From JBELMB01 sp042088665 (GTDB taxonomy: Bacteria > Pseudomonadota > Alphaproteobacteria > Rhodobacterales > Rhodobacteraceae): a DNA stretch of 5,625 nt. The notes beneath the pieces are model-generated. The model worked only from the letters and a program-made list of their open reading frames with translations, did not search any database and had not been told where the DNA came from. This document shows positions 1 to 5,625 of this stretch, piece by piece; position 1 is the first letter of the stretch; the number at the start of each line of letters is the position of its first letter. The DNA is taken from assembly GCA_042088665.1 (NCBI GenBank), contig JBELMB010000271.1, positions 1 through 5,625 of the forward strand, in the 5' to 3' direction. The translations under genes and the position numbers were made by a program.

Positions 1-855
1 GAAAGCGCCCGCGCCGGGATCCAGGCCGCGCAAAGCCAGATCGAGAATGCCCGCGCCGGTGTCCAGACGGCACAAAGCCAGGTCGAAGGCGCCAAGGCTG
101 TCGTGGAAACCGCGCTGAGCGGCGTGGAAAGCGCCGAGGCCTCGGTCATCTCAGCCGAATCGCAACTCGAAGGTGCGCTCGCGGGGGTGCAATCGGCCCG
201 CACTGGCGAAGAGAGCGCGCTGTCGTCGATCCAATCCGCCGAGGCAGGCGTGGCCGGTGCCCTGAAAGAGATCGAGCGGCTGTCGATCCACGCGCCCTTT
301 GCCGGCCTTCTGGAAACCGACACCGCCGAACTGGGCGCGCTGCTGCAACCGGGCGCGGCCTGCGCCACGGTGATCCAGCTCGACCCGGTGAAGATCGTCG
401 GCTTTGTGCCGGAAACCGATGTCGCCCGCGTCAAGATCGGCGCCACGGCAACGGCGGAGTTGGTTGATGGGCGCAAGGTGACGGGTCAGGTGAGCTTTGT
501 CTCGCGCAGTGCCGATCCGACCACCCGGACCTTTCAGGTGGAAATGACAGTGCCCAATGCCGATCTGTCAATCCGCGATGGCCAGACCGCAGACATCGCC
601 ATCGAAGCCGAAGGCGCGCTTGGCCATTTCCTCGCGCAGTCGACGCTGACGCTGGACAACAACGGCGCGCTGGGTGTTCGCACCATCACCGAGGACAGCA
701 CCGCGCAGTTCGTGCCGATCACCATTCTGCGCGACACCCGCGACGGGGTCTGGGTCACCGGGCTGCCACCGACCGCCGATATCATCATCCTGGGCCAGGA
801 ATACGTCACGAACGGCGTGCCTCTGGCACCCAGCTTTGAGGAGATCCTGCAATGA
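1..855 (+). CDS. RND efflux periplasmic adaptor (HlyD/AcrA-type membrane fusion protein), 5' partial
   Basis: C-terminal 284 residues of a periplasmic adaptor that links an inner-membrane RND pump to an outer-membrane channel. The frame is open to the window edge, so the signal peptide or lipoprotein signal and first lipoyl half are outside. GTG at 103 is an internal codon, not the start, because the coiled-coil repeat continues unbroken upstream of it. Visible order: alpha-helical coiled-coil arm (residues 1-94), second half of the lipoyl/barrel-sandwich domain beginning with the family motif IHAPFAG (96-102), a beta-barrel domain (about 130-202, with PETD, DPTTRTFQVE and the RDGQTADI stretch), and a membrane-proximal domain ending near VTNGVPLAP. 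The next gene starts inside its stop codon and encodes the matching permease, which supports the pump role. The arm is unusually long and repetitive, rich in Ala, Gly, Ser, Gln and Glu. Substrate cannot be read from the sequence. Family assignment is secure. Confidence 0.93.
   Translation, partial: ESARAGIQAAQSQIENARAGVQTAQSQVEGAKAVVETALSGVESAEASVISAESQLEGALAGVQSARTGEESALSSIQSAEAGVAGALKEIERLSIHAPFAGLLETDTAELGALLQPGAACATVIQLDPVKIVGFVPETDVARVKIGATATAELVDGRKVTGQVSFVSRSADPTTRTFQVEMTVPNADLSIRDGQTADIAIEAEGALGHFLAQSTLTLDNNGALGVRTITEDSTAQFVPITILRDTRDGVWVTGLPPTADIIILGQEYVTNGVPLAPSFEEILQ
7..258 (+). repeat. Six tandem 42-bp units encoding a 14-residue coiled-coil repeat
   Basis: Six in-frame 42-bp units (7-48, 49-90, 91-132, 133-174, 175-216, 217-258) each encode 14 residues, that is two heptads of the pattern A-x-x-x-[VIL]-[EQ]-x. 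The first two units, ARAGIQAAQSQIEN and ARAGVQTAQSQVEG, are about 76% identical as DNA (32 of 42 bases by eye). Later units keep the heptad pattern but have lost most DNA identity. The fifth unit puts Glu (residue 70) at a position that is hydrophobic elsewhere. The array probably continues left of the window. The Ala and Val/Ile/Leu positions, four then three apart, fit the core of a two-stranded coiled coil, the adaptor hairpin. Confidence 0.8.
838..843 (+). promoter_or_regulatory. Ribosome binding site for the RND permease
   Basis: GAGGAG lies eight bases before the ATG at 852, inside the last codons of the adaptor gene. With the ATGA overlap at 852-855 this points to translational coupling of adaptor and permease, and it fixes the permease start. 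Confidence 0.75.
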
Positions 856-3800
856 CGGGTGTTGTCGATTGGGCCGCTGCCCGCGCGCGGATGGTCATAG
901 CCTTTATCGTGCTCAGCCTTGTGGTTGGGGGCTACGCCTATGTGGCGCTGCCCAAAGAGGGCGAACCGGATATCGAAATCCCGGCGCTGTTCATCTCTGT
1001 GCCGTTCCAGGGGATTTCCGCGGCAGATTCCGAAAAGCTGCTCGTCAAGCCGATGGAAACCGAACTGGCCGATCTGGACGGGCTGAAGTCGATGAACGGC
1101 ACCGCCTCAGAGGGCTATGCCGGGCTCGCGCTGGAATTCGAGTTTGGCTGGGACAAGAGCCAGATCATGGCTGACGTCCGCGACGCCATGAACAACGCCG
1201 AGGGGGAATTCCCCGATGGCGCCGAGCAATATACCATCAACGAGATCAACTTTTCCGAGTTTCCGATCCTGATCGTGAACCTGACCGGACCGGTGCCCGA
1301 GCGCACGCTGGCGCAGGTCGCCAAGAACCTTCAGGACCGGGTGGAGGCGCTGGATGCGGTGCTGGAGGCAGGGATCGCGGGCAATCGCGACGAGATGGTC
1401 GAGGTCACGATCGATCCGCTGCGCCTCGAAAGTTATAACGTAACAGCCGACGAGTTGATCCGCGTTGTTCAAAACAACAACCAGTTGATTGCCGCGGGCG
1501 AAATCGAATCCGACAACGGCACCTTTGCCGTCAAGATCCCGTCCAGCTTTGACGAAAGCAGCGACATCTTTGACCTGCCGATCAAGGTCAACGGCGAGCG
1601 GACCGTGACACTGGGCGACCTCGCCAGCATCAAGCTGACCTTCGAGGACCGCGACGGCACCGCGCGGTTCGACAATGAAACCACGGTCGCGTTGCAGGTG
1701 GTCAAACGCAAGGGCTACAACATCATCGACACCGCCGCAGAAGTGCGCGCGGTGATCGCTCAGGCGGAACAGGACTGGCCTGACGGGCTGCGCGCGGTGC
1801 TTGATGTGGGCGCCTCGAATGACCAGAGCCGTCAGGTGGACAGCATGGTCAGCCAGCTCGAAGGCTCGGTCCTGACCGCCATTGCGCTGGTGATGATCGT
1901 CGTGCTGGCCAGCCTTGGCCTGCGCCCTGCGCTTCTGGTGGGGTTCGCGATCCCGACCTCTTTCTTGCTGTGCTTCATGTTTCTTGCGCTCATGGGGGTT
2001 TCGGTGTCGAACATCGTGATGTTCGGCCTGATCCTTGCGGTGGGCATGCTGGTGGACGGGGCCATCGTGGTCGTGGAATTCGCCGACAAGAAGATCGAAG
2101 AGGGCGCAGGCCCCATGCACGCCTACGTGGAATCGGCCAAGCGCATGTTCTGGCCCGTCGTGTCCTCGACCGCGACAACGCTCTGTGCCTTTCTGCCGAT
2201 GCTGTTCTGGCCGGGTGTGCCGGGTGAGTTCATGGGCATGTTGCCCGTGACCCTGATCTTTGTGTTGTCGGCCTCGCTGATCGTGGCGCTGATCTATCTG
2301 CCCGTCATGGGCGGTGTCTCTGGCCGGTTCTCGCGCGCCATTCACCGCACGGCGGAAGGCCTGCGCGCCGCCACCCCGTGGGTGCTGCGCGCGGCCCTCG
2401 TTCCGGTGGCGCTGCTGGGGCTGTTCATCGGCGCGATGATGACGCTGAACCCCGACTATCTCTTTGCAACAGAGGCGCAGGGCTTTGGCGCGCGTCTGCC
2501 CGGCATCGTGATCTTCATCGTGTTCTCGGTGATCTCGTCGGTGGTCATGGACGCCGCCGCGATCCGCCGGGAACGCAAGAAGGTCGACGGACGCTATCGC
2601 CGGACACTGTTCGGCTGGGTGATCAAGATCATCGCCGGCAACCCGATCATGCCCCTCGTCGCCGTGGGCGGGGTCATCGGTTTTGTCATGTTCACGTTCA
2701 ACTACTTTGGCCAGAACAACAACGGCGTCGAATTCTTTGTCGACAGCGAACCGGAACAGGCCATCGTCTACGTCCGTGCCCGCGGCAACCTTTCGCTCGC
2801 GGAGAAAGACGCGTTGGTCAAACGCGCCGAAGTGATCGTCGGGGCGCATCCGGGCATCGACACGGTCTTTGCCTTTGCCGGAGAGGGCGGTCTGGGCAAC
2901 AACACCGGCGGGCAAGAAGCGCCCAAGGACACCATCGGCCAGATCCAGTTCGAGACCATCGCCTGGGAAGACCGTGCCGCCTTTGCCATGAGCCGCGATG
3001 ACCTCACGCTCGACCAGCTGGACGGGGACGTGGTGATCGATGACCTGACGCGCGCGCTCGAAAGCCTGCCGGGCATCGAGGTCGACATCCTGTCGCTGAC
3101 CAACGGCCCCGCCTCCGGCAAGCCGGTGCACCTGAGGATGAAGGGCGACGACTGGGACGTGCTGCTGGCCTCTGCCGCCGAGGCGCGCCGCGTCTTTGAG
3201 ACAACGCCCGGTCTGACCTTGATCGAGGACACGCGTCCCCTGCCCGGCATCGACTGGCAGATCGACGTCGATGTCGAAGAGGCGGGACGCTACGGGGCCG
3301 ATGTGGCCATCGTGGGCGCCATGGTGCAGCTTGTGACGCGCGGGATCCTGCTCGACACCATGCGGGTCGACAGTTCTGACGAAGAGATCGAGATCCGCGT
3401 CCGCCTGCCCGAAGAGTACCGCGTGCTCTCGACACTGGACACGCTGAAGGTGCGCACAGAGGGCGGGTTGGTGCCGCTGTCGAATTTCATCAGCCGCACC
3501 CCGGTCGAAAAGCTGGCGGAGATCAACCGCATTGACCAGAAGCGCTACTTTGACATCAAGGCAGATGTGCTGACCGGCCTGTCCAAGCTTGTGGAAACGC
3601 AGGATGGTCCGACGCTGGCCGTCCTGCAGGAGGTCGAAGGCGCGGCCCCGACCGACAGCTCTGCCGTGATAGAGAACGCCGAGGGCACGCTGTTCCGCGT
3701 GCTGGACGTGGCCGAGGGCTTTGACCGCGCGGTGCTCGAAGCCGACTGGCAGGCGGGCGCGTTGCAACAGGTGATCGTGAACGCCAACGAGCGCATCGCC

Positions 3801-4616
3801 GAGTTGACAAAATGGCTGGAGACCTCCCCACCGCCCGTGGGCATCGAATGGGAATGGACCGGAGACCAGGAAGAGCAGGCCGAAAGCCAGGCCTTCCTCT
3901 CGTCGGCGTTTGGCGCGGCCCTCGGCCTGATGTTCATCATCCTGCTGGCGCAGTTCAACAGCTTCTACAACGCGACGCTGGTGCTGCTGGCGGTGGTCTT
4001 GTCCACGGCGGGTGTGCTCTGGGGCATGATCGTGATGGGGCAGTATTTCTCCATCATCATGACGGGAACGGGCATCGTGGCGCTGGCGGGGATCGTGGTG
4101 AACAACAACATTGTCCTGATCGACACCTATCAGGAATACAGTCGCTACATGCCCCGGATCGAGGCGATCGTGCGCACCGCCGAGGCGCGTATCCGCCCCG
4201 TGCTGCTGACCACGATCACAACCATGGCGGGCCTTGCGCCAATGATGTTCGGTCTCAGCCTCGACTTCTTTGGCGGCGGCTATTCGGTCGACAGCCCGAC
4301 GGCGCTTTGGTGGAAGAACCTCGCCACGGCAGTGGTGTTCGGTCTGGGCATCGCGACGGTTCTGACGCTGGTCTTTACCCCGTCGATGCTGGCGATCCGG
4401 GTCTGGGCGACGACCTATGTGCTTTGGATTGCGCGCCTTCTGGCACGGCTGTCCTTTGGTCGCGGCAGCCGCGTGGCACGGGACTGGGCCCTGCAGCGCG
4501 CGGCGCGCCGGGTGCAGTCGCCAGAGATCATCTGGGACGACGATCCCCAACCAGAGCCGCAGGACAGGGACCAGCCAGATCTGCCGCTGGAGATGCCGCT
4601 GCGCGCGGCGGAGTGA
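852..4616 (+). CDS. RND-superfamily efflux permease (AcrB-like, enlarged, 1254 aa)
   Basis: Inner-membrane proton-driven exporter, the pump of a tripartite efflux system with the adaptor just upstream. The start ATG overlaps the adaptor stop (ATGA) behind a GAGGAG site. Seen in order: TM1 (about 12-32), then the RND motif PKEGEPDIEIP (34-44); first periplasmic porter region (45-335); TM2-TM6 (about 338-486), with TM4 carrying GMLVDGAIVVVE (398-409); two additional hydrophobic stretches (about 509-531 and 549-570); TM7 (597-617); second porter region (620-1010); TM8-TM12 (about 1016-1178), with TM10 carrying GIVVNNNIVLID (1080-1091). A cytoplasmic tail ends in an Asp/Pro/Gln/Glu-rich segment. 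Usual family length is about 1020-1060 residues, so some 200 are extra. Against AcrB, Asp407 is kept (Asp402), Asp408 is Gly403 and Lys940 is Asn1084; as I recall, a large uncharacterised branch shares this. Drug, lipid and metal substrates all remain possible, although the motifs are not those of CzcA-type metal pumps. Confidence 0.93.
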   Translation: MTGVVDWAAARARMVIAFIVLSLVVGGYAYVALPKEGEPDIEIPALFISVPFQGISAADSEKLLVKPMETELADLDGLKSMNGTASEGYAGLALEFEFGWDKSQIMADVRDAMNNAEGEFPDGAEQYTINEINFSEFPILIVNLTGPVPERTLAQVAKNLQDRVEALDAVLEAGIAGNRDEMVEVTIDPLRLESYNVTADELIRVVQNNNQLIAAGEIESDNGTFAVKIPSSFDESSDIFDLPIKVNGERTVTLGDLASIKLTFEDRDGTARFDNETTVALQVVKRKGYNIIDTAAEVRAVIAQAEQDWPDGLRAVLDVGASNDQSRQVDSMVSQLEGSVLTAIALVMIVVLASLGLRPALLVGFAIPTSFLLCFMFLALMGVSVSNIVMFGLILAVGMLVDGAIVVVEFADKKIEEGAGPMHAYVESAKRMFWPVVSSTATTLCAFLPMLFWPGVPGEFMGMLPVTLIFVLSASLIVALIYLPVMGGVSGRFSRAIHRTAEGLRAATPWVLRAALVPVALLGLFIGAMMTLNPDYLFATEAQGFGARLPGIVIFIVFSVISSVVMDAAAIRRERKKVDGRYRRTLFGWVIKIIAGNPIMPLVAVGGVIGFVMFTFNYFGQNNNGVEFFVDSEPEQAIVYVRARGNLSLAEKDALVKRAEVIVGAHPGIDTVFAFAGEGGLGNNTGGQEAPKDTIGQIQFETIAWEDRAAFAMSRDDLTLDQLDGDVVIDDLTRALESLPGIEVDILSLTNGPASGKPVHLRMKGDDWDVLLASAAEARRVFETTPGLTLIEDTRPLPGIDWQIDVDVEEAGRYGADVAIVGAMVQLVTRGILLDTMRVDSSDEEIEIRVRLPEEYRVLSTLDTLKVRTEGGLVPLSNFISRTPVEKLAEINRIDQKRYFDIKADVLTGLSKLVETQDGPTLAVLQEVEGAAPTDSSAVIENAEGTLFRVLDVAEGFDRAVLEADWQAGALQQVIVNANERIAELTKWLETSPPPVGIEWEWTGDQEEQAESQAFLSSAFGAALGLMFIILLAQFNSFYNATLVLLAVVLSTAGVLWGMIVMGQYFSIIMTGTGIVALAGIVVNNNIVLIDTYQEYSRYMPRIEAIVRTAEARIRPVLLTTITTMAGLAPMMFGLSLDFFGGGYSVDSPTALWWKNLATAVVFGLGIATVLTLVFTPSMLAIRVWATTYVLWIARLLARLSFGRGSRVARDWALQRAARRVQSPEIIWDDDPQPEPQDRDQPDLPLEMPLRAAE

Positions 4617-4629
4617 GCCTGCCGTCTCC

Positions 4630-4660
4630 GGACAAGGTGTCCCCGTGCGAGTCTCGCGCG
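4630..4660. terminator. Possible hairpins in the convergent gap, weak terminator candidate
   Basis: The 57-base gap between the permease stop and the stop of the opposing DUF2256 gene contains two small stem-loops: GGACA/TGTCC with loop AGG (4630-4642), and CGTGCGA/TCGCGCG with loop GTC (4644-4660, one G-T pair on the plus strand). The position between converging genes fits a bidirectional terminator. Neither stem is followed by a T run on either strand, so intrinsic termination is doubtful, and small stems are common by chance in GC-rich DNA. Confidence 0.25.
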
Positions 4661-4673
4661 CGGGTCAATGCCG

Positions 4674-4853
4674 TCACGTAGAGCCCGTCGAAGGGGACTG
4701 GTCCTTGCCGGTGGCGCGACTGCGGCGGCAGCGCTCTGAGCAATAGCGCACCTCGTCCCAGACCTTTGCCCATTTCTTGCGCCAGGTGAACGGCCGCCCG
4801 CATGTGACGCAGATCTTGCTGGGAAGATCGGATTTCCGGGTGCCTTTGGGCAA
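4674..4853 (-). CDS. DUF2256 zinc-knuckle small protein
   Basis: A 59-residue basic protein of the DUF2256 family (COG4338), recognised from the core CxxCGRPFTWRKKW...WDEVRYCSERC. From the chosen start, the metal-ligand candidates are Cys15, Cys18, Cys38 and Cys42 (CxxC-x19-CxxxC), a treble-clef or zinc-ribbon-like spacing. Three Trp (24, 28, 32) and a run of Arg/Lys surround them. Molecular function is unknown; nucleic-acid or protein binding is only inferred from the zinc knuckle and basic charge. The start chosen is TTG at 4853, because AGGAG sits six bases upstream and the product begins MPKGTRKSDLP, matching the usual family length. TTG codons at 4895 and 4874 in the same frame lack a clear site. 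It lies 54 bases downstream of the photolyase-family gene on the same strand, so is probably co-transcribed. The tail after residue 46 is low in conserved character. Confidence 0.88.
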   Translation of the reverse strand: MPKGTRKSDLPSKICVTCGRPFTWRKKWAKVWDEVRYCSERCRRSRATGKDQSPSTGST

Positions 4854-4859
4854 TTTGCT

Positions 4860-4864
4860 CTCCT
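4860..4864 (-). promoter_or_regulatory. Ribosome binding site deciding the TTG start of the DUF2256 gene
   Basis: On the minus strand AGGAG is followed by six bases and then TTG at 4853. No ATG or GTG alternative exists in frame between the upstream gene and the first cysteine pair, so this site is the best argument for a TTG start and a 59-residue product. Confidence 0.65.
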
Positions 4865-4907
4865 GTCTGGTCAATTGGGGGGTGGGCCGCGCCAAATCAC
4901 GCGGCGC

Positions 4908-5625
4908 TCAAAGATCGAGGCTCATCTGTCGGTCATCCCCCCGCTTTCGCGGTTTGCGCGCGGCGCGGTCATTGACGAAATGCCGCTGTGGATCCTTGCG
5001 CGAGGCATGTTTGACCACCACGCGCCGCGCCTCCTGCTGGAAGCCGGCGTCACTGCGCACCGCCCAGACCGCCTCTCGCGCGGCGCGGGCGGCGGCGGTC
5101 ACGTCAACGATGGGCGGAGGATAGGCCGCGGGCGGCGCCTCGGCGCGCCATGGCTCCTGCAAGAGCCGGTCCGGCACATCCGCCAGTTCCGGACACCAGC
5201 GCCGGGTGAACACGCCCGTCGGGTCCTGATCGCCGCCCTGCTTGACCGGGTTGTAGATGCGCAGCGTGTTGATCCCCGTGGTGCCCGACTGCATCTGCGT
5301 CTGGCTCCAATGAATGCCCGGCTCGTAATCGGTGAACATCCGCGCCAGATGCGCACCACTCGCCTGCCATGGCAACCACAGGTGATACGACGCAAAGCTC
5401 ATCACCATGCTGCGCATCCGAAAGTTCAGCCAGCCCGTTGCCGCGAGGTAGCGCATGCAAGCATCCACGAAAGGCACGCCGGTCTCACCCGCCTGCCACG
5501 CCGCCAGCCGCATGGCGTCGGGGGCCTCTGGCCGCAGGGTTTCATACATCCGGTGTAGGCAGCGCTGCTCCAGCGCCGGTTCATCCTCCAGTTTTTGCAT
5601 GAAATGGTCGCGCCACGCGAGGCGG
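4908..5625 (-). CDS. Cryptochrome/photolyase-family protein, FAD-binding C-terminal part (5' partial)
   Basis: C-terminal 239 residues of a cryptochrome/photolyase-family flavoprotein; the N-terminal domain lies beyond the right edge. The frame is open to the edge: Met at 5600 is internal, preceded in frame by RLAWRDHF, which matches the family's (E)LxWRxF helix. Counting from that Met, family motifs are WQAGETGVPFVDACMR (35-50), TGWLNFRMR (55-63), DYEPGIHWSQTQMQSG (91-106), LRIYNPVKQ (113-121) and RRWCPEL (133-139). These form the FAD pocket and DNA-facing cavity in photolyases. The MQSGTTGIN version belongs to a branch distinct from E. coli PhrB, and its stretch just before the RIYNP motif differs from PhrB's NNGGWQW. 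The C-terminal part (153-230) carries PPPIVDV, then a helix and a basic tail ending MSLDL. It may repair UV pyrimidine dimers in light or act as a photoreceptor; the sequence does not decide. A DUF2256 gene follows on the same strand. Confidence 0.9.
   Translation of the reverse strand, partial: RLAWRDHFMQKLEDEPALEQRCLHRMYETLRPEAPDAMRLAAWQAGETGVPFVDACMRYLAATGWLNFRMRSMVMSFASYHLWLPWQASGAHLARMFTDYEPGIHWSQTQMQSGTTGINTLRIYNPVKQGGDQDPTGVFTRRWCPELADVPDRLLQEPWRAEAPPAAYPPPIVDVTAAARAAREAVWAVRSDAGFQQEARRVVVKHASRKDPQRHFVNDRAARKPRKRGDDRQMSLDL

Noticed and set aside
103..105. GTG as a possible start of the adaptor gene.
   Set aside because: The same frame is open to base 1 and encodes further units of the same coiled-coil repeat, so the gene begins left of the window.
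1107..4550. A 1147-codon open frame on the minus strand opposite the permease gene.
   Set aside because: It mirrors the permease frame in GC-rich DNA. The product is full of His, Arg, Gln and Asp runs with no recognisable domain, and the plus-strand protein is a clear family member over its whole length.
3812..4681. A 289-codon plus-strand frame overlapping the end of the permease and running into the gap.
   Set aside because: It is a shifted shadow of the permease frame, rich in Gly, Arg, Asp and His, with no domain and no ribosome binding site of note.
4681..4698. GAGCCCGTCGAAGGGGAC, which resembles half of a repetitive extragenic palindrome (GAGC..GTCGAAGGG type) seen in some alphaproteobacteria.
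   Set aside because: Only one copy is present, no inverted partner is nearby, and it lies within the last codons of the DUF2256 frame.
4875..5558. A 227-codon plus-strand frame opposite the photolyase-family gene.
   Set aside because: The minus-strand frame has unmistakable photolyase motifs through the same bases; the plus-strand product is Arg- and His-rich with no family resemblance.

Overview
The window looks like ordinary chromosome of a GC-rich alphaproteobacterium. The family versions of the proteins and the codon use (strong G/C preference at third positions) are most like the Rhodobacteraceae/Roseobacter group. That placement rests on recalled family resemblance, not on a search. 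It holds two gene blocks that converge on a short gap near position 4617-4673. There are no RNA genes, insertion sequences, CRISPR arrays or stretches over 300 bases without a gene.

Left block, plus strand: the C-terminal 284 residues of a periplasmic adaptor (membrane fusion protein) run from the window edge to 855. A complete 1254-residue RND-superfamily inner-membrane permease follows at 852-4616. The two genes overlap by four bases (ATGA) and the permease has a good ribosome binding site inside the adaptor gene, so they are almost certainly co-transcribed and translationally coupled. Together they would form two parts of a tripartite proton-driven efflux pump. The outer-membrane channel is not in the window. 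The adaptor has an unusually regular coiled-coil arm built of 14-residue (42 bp) repeats. The permease is about 200 residues longer than the usual RND pump: it has two extra hydrophobic segments between TM6 and TM7, an extra segment in the second periplasmic region, and a charged, proline-containing C-terminal tail.

Right block, minus strand, read from the right edge leftwards: the C-terminal FAD-binding part of a cryptochrome/photolyase-family protein (4908 to the window edge), then after a 54-base gap a 59-residue DUF2256 zinc-knuckle protein (4674-4853) that probably starts at TTG. They are probably one small operon linked to blue-light or DNA-photodamage biology.

Nothing here clearly announces a new system. 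The best leads are the repeat-built adaptor arm paired with an enlarged permease, and the photolyase/DUF2256 pair, where the small protein's job is unknown.
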